A model generated the notes under the pieces. The model was given only the letters and a program-made list of their open reading frames with translations, searched no databases and was not told the origin of the DNA. A stretch of DNA of 64,000 nt. It comes from Stercorarius parasiticus. Lineage: Eukaryota; Chordata; Aves; Charadriiformes; Stercorariidae. The DNA is taken from NCBI GenBank assembly GCA_013396915.1, contig VWZL01001284.1:1-64000 (forward strand). The letters run 5' to 3'. Shown here piece by piece: positions 1 through 14,100 of the stretch. The first letter of the stretch is position 1, and the number at the start of each line of letters is the position of its first letter. Both the position numbers and the translations under genes were made by a program.

Positions 1-645
1 ACCCAGTCTGTATTTGTGTTTGGAATTGCCGTGCTGCATGTGCAGAACCTTGCACTTGGCCTNAAAACAGCACTCGTCCCAGTACCAACCCCTGAGGAAT
101 GCCAGTTGTCACTGGTCTCTGCTTGGACATCAAGGCATTGACCATAACACTTTCGAGTGCGACCATCCAGCCAATTCCTTATCCACCGAATGGTGCATCC
201 ATCAAAGCCAAGTCTCTCCAATTTAGAGACCAGGATGTCATATGAGACAGTGTCAAATGCTTTGCACAAATCCAGGTAGATGATGTCAGTTGCTCTTCCC
301 TTGTCCACCACCACTGTAACCCTGTCGTAGAAGGTCACCAAATTTGTCAGGCATGATTTCACAGATTTGCCCTTAGTGAAGCTGTATTGGTTGTCACCAG
401 CCACCTCCTTATTTTCCATGTGCCTTAGCAGAGATTCCAGGAGGATCTGCTCCACGATCCTGCTGGGCACAGAGGTAAGACTGACCAACCTGTAGTTCCC
501 TGGCTGTTCCTTCGTTCCCTTTTTAAAAATGGGGGTTATGTTTCCCCTTTTACAGTCAGTGGGAACTTCAAGAGAATGCCACGACTTCTCAAATATGACG
601 GATAGTGGCTTAGAAACTTCATCCGTCAGTTCCCTCAGGAACCAC
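1..645 (-). mobile_element. CR1 LINE fragment, central reverse-transcriptase region, cut by the left window edge
   Basis: Read on the minus strand, the sequence encodes recognisable CR1 ORF2 reverse-transcriptase blocks. From right to left these are [10 protein letters not shown], a stretch matching [42 protein letters not shown], and a degraded GIPQG block near position 95. The frame is broken by substitutions and the copy is dead. Homology ends at about 645, so the element is truncated on its 5' side there. Its 3' part would lie to the left of position 1. It is oriented against GRM8. One ambiguous base lies at 63. CR1 is the main LINE family of birds and other sauropsids. Confidence 0.85.
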
Positions 646-3225
646 GGAATCAACATTAATTGATGTTATCTCAATATAACACCATTTTTTTAAATGCAGA
701 AGCCTTTTGGATTTTCACTGACAAAAAAATCTACAAAAATTTTCAATAAAAAGCCCCAAAAATATTTCAATTGAAATAGATTTTTTTTTTTATAGATTTC
801 ATAATGAAAATATTTTTGTTTAACTCTGCTTTTTAAGGTCTGGCATGAAGAGTCATTTTATAGGCATTTCTTTATCTTTAAAAATATTTGCTACAGGAGC
901 TTTTTTAAAAATATAATAAATATCAGAAAATATGAACTTAGCAATAACATGTCCTAAGGTCAAATATGGTTACCTTGTTTATATCATTCTATGAGTCTCA
1001 GAGAGCTTTACAGTTAAAATGTCTTGCTAAAGAGTATTATTTTCTCACCATGATATCAAGCAATTCTGATGAAGAGCATTTAATTTTGTACATTAGCATG
1101 TACTTTCCATGACAATTTAAAGAGAAAGGGCGAAATTTGTTCAGCAGAAGTAAGTGACAAAAATTCCTTAGGTGTCAGTGAAGGTTTTGACCTAGAAGAA
1201 AGAAACAGTCTATATGAACACTGGGGGTATATTTAGATAAGCAGAATGTGATTAATTAAATAGGACTTGGAGTTCAATGCCTGCAACATAGCACAGGTGA
1301 GATGTATTGCTGCAGGTGGTAAAGACTGTGTTTTCATATATTACCATGCATCACTGATTAGATTTAGGTCTCTGTATTAGGAAATGATCATTATAGAATT
1401 AGATGGATAGTGTGATGCGCTCTTCGTGGTGTTTTGAATCATTATCCTGCTCTTCTAAATGTTGTGCATTGCTTCACATTCTCAAAGCTGGAACGGATGG
1501 TGCACAGGTGGTTTTTAGCTCCCATGCACAGCTTGACTAAAGCAAATTAGGATCTTCTTTTACAGAGCTTATTGTAGCTGTAGGGAACCTGTACAAGAAA
1601 GTCTGAAGCCTTTTTAGTATGTTGGATTATATTTGTAAAGAAAATCTTCTCAATGCCCTGGCAAATGTAAGTGCCGTTTTGCAAAATACAGGAACAGGAG
1701 TTTTAGTTTTATTTTTAACTTTGCTTTAATAGTTTAACATCTGTACACAAGTTGTAAATATGATACTGTGAATAAACTCTTTTTGGGATAGATTTTTGAA
1801 AGGGTTGTGAGTGACCTATCAGAAATTATTAACTTTGTTTTGCTCAATGAAACATTATTCCTCATTCACTTAAATAAATCCATCAGAATATCAGCTAGTG
1901 GAAATCAGTTTGTGTGCATGAATTTCAGGAGAATGTTTCTCAAGAAACCAGCTCATGATTTTGGTGATTTCCTATATTTATATCTGTATTTATTCAAGAA
2001 CTCTTTATGAAGCTGGACTCTGCCCCACAATGTAGTTATGTTCTTCTGATAGAGAGCCATCCTAAATAAAAAAACAACAAGAAATTGAAGCAGAGCATAA
2101 AAGGAATGCAATGATCAGAAGAGGATTTTCTAATCCAAAGATACAAAATGTCACAGTGAGAAAGAGTGATAAAAGAACAACAGAAGGCAAAACGTGAAAA
2201 ATCATTTGACAGGTATGAGGTACAATCTTGCATAATCATCAGGTGAGACCACTCCATCTGAACCTTGACATGTGAATACATATACTCTGATTGCAAGAGA
2301 GAGGTGAAAATTCTCAGTCTGGCACCTGTATACCTGGAGAATTCACACTGATTGCAAGAAAACCAGTAAACCCTGCAGAACTGCGTATGATGCTTTCAGA
2401 CATCAGAGAATGCACCACAAGCTTTAGAATTTTGTTGAATGGAAACTGGCGTACAGTTGGAGGTAAGTAGCAATATCTGTGGTGTTATCAGTTACTGGAG
2501 CAGAAGGACTAACTGGTTAATTTGTGTGGCAGGTGCAGAATACCTTTCCCTAGTGGAAACAGGCACCAGTTTTTGTTTACTTACTGGGAGTAACTGTGAT
2601 CATGGTACCATGGGCAGAGGTCTCATTGGTTGATTAAATCTTTGCCTTAGAGCTGTATTGTAAGAATTTGACAGAGCTGGCAGGGGCCCCACTACTTCAA
2701 AGTCTTTCAGGTAACCAAACAGGAAATTTTAGTAGTCCCAGAGTCGGGGATGGTAAGGATTCTGTGATAGTAACAGCACTGGGAACATGCCACACACATG
2801 GAGGAAGCCACAAGAAGGAAAGTGAACAGCCTTTGCTATTCTGCTATGCTGTACGTTCTGCACACTACCAGTTAAATATCAAAGAAGGACAGTGTAGAAC
2901 TGTGACCAACCAAACAATATGTTACCTAGAAAGTTTAATCCTTGCCCAGACTAGATATACGAGTTGCAACTGTACGTAACAACTTTAACATTCAAGGGAA
3001 AAGGCAGCGATGAAAAACTAGCAAGGGGTCATGTGCTGCACTGCTGAGGTCAATTCCTGTGCTGGAGACACCTGTCAGGACTCCTGGACATCCTTTTCTA
3101 AAAGAAACCTTGTATTATAGGCAACGTTTCAAGGGTATTCTTTATAGGAGTCAAATCCGCCTTCCTTTCCCACCTAGGTTCAGGTACTTGATTTGAGGAG
3201 TTAGGGAAATAATGAAGAGAATGAC

Positions 3226-3257
3226 TTTTTTTTTTTGGGNTTTTTTGGGGGGGGGGG
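3226..3257 (+). repeat. Homopolymer T-run followed by an 11-G run, with an ambiguous base
   Basis: A T-run, gggn, a second T-run and then an 11-base G-run. The N at 3240 shows the assembler could not resolve it. Length is unreliable. Confidence 0.9.
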
Positions 3258-5170
3258 AAGTATATATGTATACACACACACTCTTTTATTTCATTTGGCC
3301 TCTTCTTTTCTACAGTTAATTCCTTTTAATTCCTTTAATGAGACATAATGATAGGCTTTGATAGTATATTTNGAAAACAATTTGACTAGACCTTTTTCTT
3401 CTTTACCAAATGCAAGTGTCAACAAAGTCCTTTTAAACAGTGAAATTTCTGTAAATACTGAGAGAATAGTACAAAGTAAAGAGATATACAGCCATAGCAG
3501 ATCAAATGATACGCAGTGTCTGGTGAGGGTCCTGGCTTGCACTCTTAGGTTTCATGAGGTGGAGAGAGGAATTGTGTAGGAAAGAGTGAAAAGGCAGTAA
3601 GGAGGTATCCCAGGCTGTACAGTGGAAAACAGTGATGAGGTGATGTTTTAATTCACTGTGACTGCTTTGAGCACCAAAACTATGCCAGCGATGACATGGG
3701 GCTTGCTGAACCTGATTCAGCGTGGTACTAACGAAGCTGTGCTAGTTGTGGAGGTTGTGCTGCTAAGGTACAACGCACTATACTATGTGGGCCTGCTGGC
3801 TTCTCTGAAGTCACTTGGGGGGTACTTTCCTGCAGTCTTTCCTGCCTAAATGTGTTGAGAGAATCAGCTATAAATATGACCTCAAACTTCCTTGGGCTGT
3901 AGAAATAGCAAAAAGGCCAGATATGTTTCAAGAAAACAGGATTTTATGTGCATTACTTATTTATTTAACATACTAAGATTGCAACTACATGCCCTATCAA
4001 GTTTATTCTTAAAAAGAACAAATCTGAAAGGGCTTCAGGTAACTGTAGAGGTACTATTCATTTAAGAATCTGAAAAGGCTTTGTAATATTTTCCTGAATA
4101 AGAAATCACCTTTTTTTTCTCTTATTTTATTGGGATTTTGATGGGTGATAAAGCCATTGTTCTAAGGGTATGGGCATGGAAAGATGGCGTTTTTACTGTA
4201 AGAGAAAGCAGCTGAAATCTGGCAGGTTGTGGTAAAAATAGTGTCCTTTCTCTGGTGTAGGATCCTTCCTTGAAGCAATTTTTGTAGCTCTTCGGCAGTT
4301 TCTGCAAGATCAGCAACTAGCATCTTGTCCTTGTAAGGATTTGGGAGGGAATTAATCTGTAAATCATCTTTTTATTAAATCGGTCAATGTGATTAAAAGC
4401 CTCAAACACTGGTCATGAAGTGTTAGCTGAAATTAACGCAGTGGGATCAATGAGTCATAAATCTGCTCTTTGGACATAGCGCTACTTGTAGATACATGGA
4501 TGCATCTGTGACTGTAATCATTAGCTCAGGCTGTGTCCCATTGCACTTGCTCAGGTTATAGTAAGCAGAGGTGCCCACTATCACACTTCGGTTTTATTGT
4601 CTTTTAAATCACACCAAAATTTGGACAAAAAAAATTGCTCTTTTTTTTATAAGGAGATTTGGTCTGCTATGCAGGCTATGGAGGCAAATACTGATTTTCA
4701 CCCTTACAGGGTACATAAGTCCAACTCTCTTACAAGGAATAGCAAAAGCAAACAGGAATCTATACAAGACTTTTTCCAGTTTATGATGTCTGCCAGGTAT
4801 CTGTTACAATAATAAAATGTTATAGTGAAAACACTAGTTTTATTGACATATTTAAAATAAACTTGGGCATGATGATAACTAAGCTGTTATTAAAGACTTC
4901 ACAGGAATTTAAACAGCTGGGAAGACTCTGCTTACATTAAATACCTGAGATAACCCATGGCTATATGAATTCTAGTAACTGCATCCAATATATGTACTAA
5001 ACTTTCCATTATTTATTTTTAAATGTTGTAATCTTAGATTTTGGACACCTGTGCACAATCAGATGAGTTTGATAACCCAATCAACACTTTCTCCACGTCA
5101 GTCCTAAAAGCTTATTTTTGCACTTGCTAAATAGCACCGGGAGCAAGATGGTGTTACTTTTGTGTTATTT

Positions 5171-5198
5171 GTGTGTGTGTGCCTGTGTGCGTGTGTGT
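5171..5198 (+). repeat. Interrupted (GT)n microsatellite
   Basis: GT units broken by gcct and gc: gtgtgtgtgt, gcctgtgtgc, gtgtgtgt. Confidence 0.9.
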
Positions 5199-8100
5199 CT
5201 TTTTTTCAACATGGTATTGCTGGGTTCAGCCCTCTTGATAGGTATGCTTTTTGCCAACTCGAGATGTATGATTTCATTTCTAGGCAATTCAACAGGTCCT
5301 TGCACTCCATGAGATTCCAATAGGCCTACTGACATTTAAATCACATAAAAAATACCCTTTGTGATAAGCAGGCAGTCAGAACAGTGTCATTACTGTGGTT
5401 GAGTATGAGTTGAGAGAAGAAAGGTATCTGTTTTTGTTGCCCATCTTTTTTAGGATTTAAACCCAAACCAGCATATTAAATGTTAAAAGCCGTGATAACT
5501 GTGGCAAAAGAAAAAAATGTGCATTTATGTTTTTATGTGACTATCATTGTACAGTGATAAACTATAAAGATTTATTTTCAAAATTTTGAGCCAAACACAT
5601 TTACAAAATCACTCTTGTTTTTATGATTTTTTTTAAACTTTTATCTTCTTTCCACAATGCAAATCGTTTGCAAACCTGATTTAAGTAACTAATTAAGCAG
5701 AGTTTCTGTCTACCTTATGACACTGAAGGAAGAAGTCAGCATTGTTTGATGAACATGTCTTTTAGTCATTACATATTTTAGTTATGTACGGAAGATAATG
5801 TCAAGATTTGAAGGATATTTGATGTTAGCATTTTTCATTATATCACTTTCTATAACAGTATTCCAATACCATGAGCAAATATGTCTTGAGTCAGGCCCCT
5901 AAAGAAGTCTTTAAATTCTAAGATTAAAAATAGTCTTGGAGCATTTCTTGTGCACCATCTGTTTTTTGAATAGTTTTTCTCTGTGGCCCCGAGGATTCAG
6001 AACTTTTGAAAGCAAGCTAAAAAGATTCTCCCACATTTACATGAACCTAGTATCTGGGATCCAAAAAGAAGCTTTGTAAGATTAGCCATAAAATTTCAGT
6101 AATACTAAAAAAGTTAGTGGTCAGTATCTCTACTTGTAATTTTTGGAACGTGGATTTCTCATAGCAGTAGCCAAGATTGAGATGTACAGTCTCAAGCTTT
6201 ACTGCATTAGCAATATGGCCTGTGTTATTCACTAACATTAATATAGAACTGTACCTGTAAAAATGTGTTAATGAAGAATACTCATCATCAGTCTCCTTGA
6301 ACGGAGAGGTTAGCCATCCAGAGAATATACTGTTGCTCTCATACAGACATGTTACACTGTTAAAAAAAAATGTGCTCATTTGTCTTCAATAAAAGTAAAT
6401 TATTTCCCCGGATACCAACAGCTTCTAATATGCTCTATGTAAACAGGTGAATCATCTTTTATCCTAGGCAAAAGAGTCAGTGAAAAAAAATTCAATTATG
6501 CTCTTTCATAACAACCACAAAGTTATAAAATTAGTATAGACATCGATATATAAGTTTCTGAAAATTTAGCACTGAAAGATGCCATGGACTGAACTCCTGG
6601 AAGGTCAGGATGATCTCTACAGTAGGGTCTTTAAAAAGTGGGAAGTGTGGGAGTGAGTACATAGGTTGTTGGTGTATTAAATGACTTCAGTTCCAAATTT
6701 GTCAGTTCTTCAGTAAGGCTGTGACCCATAAACTGTTTGCAAAACATTGTAAATTAAAATTACGTCTTTAATGTTTTATAGGTATAGCATTAATATGGTT
6801 GTATATCTTTGGAGATTAATAGCTCTACAATTACCTGAAATAACCATGGCAACAGAGTAAATTTTCACTGGGCACCAGTTACTCACTAATGGTTGCTGTA
6901 ATTACTAAGAAACATGATAATAAAAACCCAGGAATTATTTGTTATCCTTTGACTTCAATACATTAATTATTGCCATAAGGACTCAGGAATTTCAAGCATT
7001 TTTTCCTTGCTGCAACACATCAGTCTTCTCAGTAACTGCTCTGTTGTCTGCCCTCTCTTTTCAGCACAGGTTAATACTTTAATGAATAACATAGTATTTG
7101 TTATGAATTGTATTAGACTGTTTTGCATTCTAGAAACATCAAACAATAAGACATGACAAGGTCATGAGGCTGAAATAACATTGCCTTGGATACTTTGGAG
7201 AGTCTAAAGCTGTGATTCAGACAGGGACGTCTCTGCTTGATGCCTCTCTCCAAATTTTTTGTGATAATTGAAGCGTGACCTGAAGCGCTCTGTGTGTGAA
7301 TGTGTGCATGGTTCTGTGAGTTAGTTCATTTTCAATGTAGACTGTACAAAAGAAATCTAGTTACAAAATGGGTTATGGATATTTAACAGTTCCTCTTTGG
7401 ATCTGTGTCCTCTCTAAGCATCACAGTTTAAGCCACAGCTGAAGCACTGGAAAGAAGGCCCCTTCTGGTCCTTGTCAACTGCTGAAATAAATATTAGGAA
7501 ATTCCCTGATATACTTTTAACCTGCTTAATTATTTTAATTATCACACAGCTAATTGCACTGAGGAAACAACAGGAAATAGCTTAATGTCAAATAGGATCT
7601 TGTTCAGCAAGATGAACTAGCCTCATGGATGACTGGTAGTACGTTGGTCATACTAAGCTGCACGTGAAGGAAAATGTTAAGCGGAGCTGTGTTAGAGAAG
7701 AAAATTACATTTATGTTTCAGTTGCCTGTTAACTAAATGTTAATGGACTGGTGTCTGTGTCATAATGCCAATCCCAATGAGACAGAGTTAAGGACACAGG
7801 TGTCTCTTGTTTGAGAAATCTTACGTTGTCTGTGTGCTTTCAGGACATCCTTATAGTCCATGGCTCTTGGCTGTGGGTTTGTATGTTGGTTGTTTTTTGA
7901 GTTTTTTTCTGAAAATAAAGTACACTTTGTTTAAGCCTTAGATGGGAAATTGTTTAGCTCATTCATTTTCTTTGTAATTGTCATGGTAATCCATTATTTC
8001 AAATATGATTATGTGACAAAATTTTTCCTATTTTTTTGGTTTTCTGCTCACTTTTATTCTAGCAATACATTATTTCTGGAAAAGGATTGAATGCTTAGAC

Positions 8101-11100
8101 ATGAAATACCACAATCATTACATTCAGTATTAACATGATGAATCACATTTTGGTGTCTGAAAACTGTGACCATGGTCTAGGTTAGCTAAAGCAATGACTA
8201 TTACCCTTCCCCTCTGATCCCGAAGTTTCTCTTTCTATTCAAAAATATCACAGTGAAAAAGAAGCTGCTGGCAGAGGCTGCGTCAAAACCCAGACACCAG
8301 CTTCGGTACAGGTAGTGACCTTAATGCAGAGTAACTCCATGTAAAGCCCCACTTTGCTGAACAGAGACCTCATCAGGTGAAGGCTTCAAGAGAATAGTCT
8401 GGAGACAGAGGAGCAGAATCACAAGTAAAAGCTCTGCTGGAGTTGGGACTGAAGTCCCTGTACTGGGGATGATGCCTGTTAGCAGGACCATTTACCCCTT
8501 TTCCCATTTTGATGCCATTTTAACAATTACTCTGAAGACGGTAGTTACCTTTGCTCACCAGGGTGCTGCCTTGCTCCCCAGGCAGCTGTCACCCATGGCA
8601 AAGCACTTTTATTTGCCTCCCACCGGTGTCAGGAATCTATTAGTACAGAAGAGCTGCTTGAGAAGCTGAACAAACTCCCCAAACTTCTGTCCAACACCAG
8701 CTGGATGTATAGATGGCTCTTCAGATACTCCTTTTTTCTGCAGTTTAACTAGTTTAACTAGTTCCTGAACATCACAGTCTCTGTGTTGATCCCTGTAGTA
8801 ATGTGCAGCTCTCTTTGATCCCCTTCCATATGTGACCCCACCTCCATTTGGTCAGGGCTTTCACTGAGCTCCACATCTCCTTTCTCTCACATGGTTCAGT
8901 ACCACAGGGATTGTCCTGGAGTGGAAAGGGAAGAAATCTTTCTTTCTGAGACTGTACAGGCACTAGTGAGTTACTGATATTCACTAAAGTTGTTTCTTTA
9001 TCTGAAAGACTTTATCTTAGTGTCTTTTGACTTCTGAAGTCCACAGAGGTGTGTATGTGTCTGCTTGGCACATTTTCATCCTGGCTCAGACAGGAGTCTG
9101 AAGTGGGAGAGCTGTAACTCATCTCTGCCTTCCCATATTCAGTAAGTGCAAGTGGGTAAGAAAAGTCTGATGTCATCTGAAAGATACTCTGTCAGTTCAT
9201 TGGCTCTTATCTGAAAAGTTTCAGAGTGCCAAAAGCGAGATGTAGAGTAGAAGCTACGCTGCAAGTCTACATTTTAATAGAACTGAGCAGAAGTGCTTAT
9301 TCCAAAGGAAATAAGCTAATTACTAAAGCAAAAAAAGGAGGAGCCTTATAAAAACAGAATTTCACATGAAACCTTGGCCAGAACTCTTTGAAAGATTAAA
9401 ATAATAAAGAGAGAGAGAAAACAATTAATATTTATACTTGTGTTTATTGTAATAGGGCCACTGTTGTAGAATGATGTGTGAACATAAATCCAGGAAGAGA
9501 ACAGTGTTTTTTTTTCTCCTATAATGCACAGTCTCCTGGGTAGGACCTGCCTAGATAGGACCTGATGAACACAGCAGGTGACCCCAGTGGAAGTACTGTG
9601 TATTCAGTGACAGAGGTCAGTAGTGCTGAAATAAGTACCTTTCTGGGACTAGTAAAACAAAAACAACACCAAAAAAAAAAAGGGGCAGGCGGGGAGATGA
9701 AGTGCCACACCACCCTCCCCAAATAATGTCACAAAACAGAAAAAAATGGAGGAGGTAGAATAAGGAGGATCCTCAGTATGTCATGAATAACTGGAAACTG
9801 GCTACTGCTGAAGACAGATGCAGACAGGGTGCACCCAAGTTCTCCGTGACATGTAGTTCTCACATATGTGTTGGTGTGTCTTTCTTACATACTCTGAGAG
9901 AAGCTGATGGCCGGATTTATGGTCAGGTGGGAATTTTTCTGTGCTTCCCAGGAACATACTAATTAGGGTTTTAGGTAACAAAAAACCTGCTAATGCAGAA
10001 GTTCTGAACACTCCTGGATTTCCTCAAATCTCTTCTGGTCTCTTCCAATGGCACTACATAGCTGCAGCTTCTTGGAAGAGTTTATTTACCTGCAAAATCA
10101 TGAAAATGGAAATAAATGATATGAAGCCCCTTTTAAACTGGTCACCTATTGTATGGTTGTGTTGCTGGGGACTGGAGGTGATCGTGATTCTGTACATATA
10201 TTCTGAATAGACTTGAAGTCTATTCATTTTGGCAATACTGAAACAAATGACTTGCAGTTATATTTGTGGTAAAGATTCCTCACACTTTCACTCCCACTTA
10301 CTTCCCAGCATATGTGTAAGCTACCTTATTTTCTTTTTTTTTTTTTGTGAAAAATCATAACTGTAAACTCTTCTCAGAAGGATTACAAGAAATGTGCTTG
10401 CTATTACTGGTGCTGCAAAATACATTAAAAAAAAATACCCAACAACAACATTTTTAAAATGTATGAACATATACGTGATAACATTAAACTGAACATTTTC
10501 CCCTCAAGAACATATGATACTATCCAGTTTTCAATATCATGCAAATAAAACTTTATGCATTTATTTACATGTTTGTATAGTTGTTACCCCCAAAACCTCA
10601 CCACCCTCATATATCTTCTTCTTCTGATATGACTAGTCAATGTCATATCACTTTGCTACTCCTTCAGTGCGTCACTAGAGTAGTATTTATCTTGCAGTTG
10701 CCTTTTTTGTCATACCTTGATTTTTAAGGGATTGACTTATATGTCCCCATTGCATACAATACCTGTTCCCAGAGCCTGTTGGCTTTTGTTGACTTACTGG
10801 GTTCTTCAGCTGCAGAACTGAACCAATCTTCTCTGGCACACAATGTATGCCGTAGATTTTAAGATGAAGCCTGTCTCTCTGGATTTTCTGAGTACAGAAT
10901 ACAAACAGGCTGGATTCTTCCAAGCATGCTGGTAGCACTGAGCTTTTTGAGCTACATGTGGGAAGTGGAAAGCTTTTTCTCTCGCTTTCTGTCTCCCCTC
11001 TTCCCCCCAAATCCCTGTCCCCTCCCTATCTACTCTGATGTCACTGTGTGGACAGGACTGGCCCTTTTCCAGAGGTGAAAGTAACATAGCTAAGGCGGTA

Positions 11101-14100
11101 GGGGAGGTCCAAAAGGGTTCGTTTTCTGTTCCTCAGTAGTTCCTACCCCATCAGAACCTCCTTCTTCACACTCATCTACATCTCCTACCCCTCCCAGTTT
11201 GCCCTGGAGTTTTGCCCCACCTCTGGGAGGAGAGGTGAAGGTAGAGGCATAGCCTCGCTGTGCAGAGAAGAAAGGGATCAGCCCAGGTTGGGAAGTATAA
11301 AGCTGCCTTCACAATACTATGTCACCATAGCAGGACTGGTGTCTAGCAATTTAAATTCTTTACCTGGCAAGATATGAAGTTTATTCTGTGATGCGGTTGT
11401 ATTACGGGTATACTTATCATCTAAGACTTGGGGTGCTGTAAGGAGAGCAGTTAGTCTTCTGTCTTTTTATATTCTGGAGTATCACTTTTTAGAAGATACG
11501 AACAAAAATTTCACCAGTGTAACACGTGCTGAGAGTGGCCAATAGCAGATGCTTGGGGAGAGAATGTAGGGAACAAAGAAAATGTAGAAGAATTTTCCTC
11601 CTCTATAGTCTTCTTGCAATTAGTAGCTGAAGGACTGCATGAACTGGAGTTGCATCTAGATCACTGCTTTTAATAACCACTTATAGACATACTAATGAAT
11701 GATGGGGCAAATGGCTTTTTAATATAACTATACTGTTGGCTGCAACAACTCATTCTCATCTTCAAATTTTATTCATTTCAGGGTAAATGTCATGAGACAT
11801 TTGTCTCTGTTCTTGCTGTGGCAAGAAGTTCTAACGCCTTCTGGAAGGAAAAAAGTACTACTGTGTTTTGTTATTTTAAATACCGTGTGCTCATGATACC
11901 TGCCCTGACTGGTGTTCTCGTGCAGGGATGGAATGAACTGTTCCTTTCACAGAAGTACACATTTCTAATCATTCACTGTGCTGCGGACCAAGACATCAAA
12001 TAAATTATGCCCATCTCTGCATAACTAAAGTTCTTGTCCATCAGATTCAATAATATAAAGTTGTACTGCCCGACCTGGAATTGATTTATATCAATTTATT
12101 TTTAACATCAATTTCTTTACTTGTTCTATAAGCCTATAAATTATGGGTACTACCATAATTTATATCACATATAGCCCAAATCTGTATATAATTCATTTTC
12201 TGTATCACTCTCAGTTTCTCGTCGGTTCTGTTTTGTACATTCATACATGAACAGACAGAATCTGCCCTGTGGTAAATGAGATAATGCCTAAACATGGGCA
12301 TTGAATGCCATTTCAGATACCCCAGGGCATCCATCTGACCTCCAGCTGCTCCCTTGGAAAGTCATGGGTTCTCTGTCATATGCATATTCTGCATACCTGT
12401 GTGGTTGTCTCCAGTATCTTAAGAAATTTAAAACGTCAATAAGCGCCTATGTTTACAGCAACTGGATGCAATACTGTTTTATTGTCCTAATCTTGAACTG
12501 AGACATTTAGGGTAAGCATAAAGAGAAGTCTTTTCAGATTTTGAATAGGTGTAAGACACTCAGCATTTGTTATTTTAGTAATCACATTGCCCATTGTTTG
12601 AAAATGTCTGCTAGATGGAGATTGATCAGATGATGACTTCATTTCTCACAAACCTTGAATAGTTTGATACAGTGTCTATTCCTCCTCTGTCTGACAGCTT
12701 AACATTCACAATTTATCTTTTCTTATTTCTGATTAGTTGTTTATAATTCTCTGGTTTGTGTTGTTTTGTGGTTTTTTTTCCAGCTTTTATTTACTCTTTC
12801 CATTGATTCCATTTCAACGTTCTATTTCATTTGTCTCATTGAAATACTTATCTGTGACAAATTTCTTGTTTAGTTTTACAAATGCATTCTTCTTCTCTGG
12901 GAACTCTCAGTATGGAAAGTTCAGATAGTTACTCTTCCTCTTTCTACTTTACTGAGAACAACTTAATTCATGTACATCTCCGTAGTACTTTTTCCTTTTA
13001 GCAGATAATTAAAGTGAAATGCTAATTTAAAAAAAAATAAATCTGAACCCTCAACTCTAGCACTTGAAACTAATTATGTAAATTAATGAAATAAGGGCTG
13101 ATCCTATAAAACCAAGTCTTCCAGTAAAGCCAAATTCTAACAGATGGTGCATTCTGAGGTTTTTGATACACAACGGTTAAATGTATTATAGCGTACAATA
13201 AAGTGCTTGACTTCCATTCACCTAAACATATCCTTGAATCCATGCTGACTGCATTAGGATTCATAACAGATAAAACAGCCTATGTGGAGCAGCGCAAAGG
13301 ACGAAGAAGTAGTTTAAATAATTTTAATTTCACTTTTAAAAATGAAATTAATATCAAGCCACTGAAATCTGGTGAAATAACAGATGTGTATCTCATATCA
13401 AGCTTTGTAATGAAATCAGCTCCACTAGAGTCAGAATATTCTGCAAATGCCAGTTGTGAGACTTACCAGCACAGACACTTTTCTACACTTTTGTCAAGGC
13501 ATTGAAGTAGCAGTGCCTTGTCATAAGTAAATTATTATTAAAGGTTTTAATTTAAGAAAAATCCAAGGTTGTTGATTTAATTAAAACAATTTTATTTTTT
13601 TTCTTAAATAAGGCTCACCACTATTCTTAATTTAGGAACCGTTACAGATTAATCACTTTAATATGCAGTTGGCCAATACTACATGTAAACCCGTGGTTTT
13701 CCAGTCATTCCACTTCTTTTCCAACACCTGAGATGTAAAGAGAACAACTTCGCTGGAAGGCATCTGGGCAAGTGTGCTCCATAACCTCACAGGGAACTAA
13801 GTTTGCATCAGAAATGGGGATGGTTTAGATTCACGTGAAATGTAACTTGATAAAGTAGGCACATGAAAGACAAGGTAGTTGCAGAGCAGCATCTTCAGAA
13901 TATCAAGGTACATGTTTAAGGATTTCTTCAGAAGAATGTGAATTTTCAAGTTCGGTGCACAAAAGACCTGTCTTAAAACACTTGTTTATCAGAAAGAGTC
14001 CTCCTTGACACCAGTGTAAGGCATCAAAAATTCAAAAGGATCCATTACATCCTTGTTTCTAAATTAAAAACCTCATGCATTTTACTCTTTTTTTTCTTCT

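Noticed and set aside
6047..6379. 110-codon open frame on the - strand
   Set aside because: No family resemblance; chance frame in intron.
10687..11087. Overlapping 107- and 93-codon frames on the - strand
   Set aside because: Two overlapping frames with no homology that I recognise. Composition reflects a local pyrimidine-rich stretch.
13203..13505. 100-codon open frame on the + strand
   Set aside because: No recognisable domain, no splice or promoter context, and a length expected by chance in 64 kb of AT-rich DNA.
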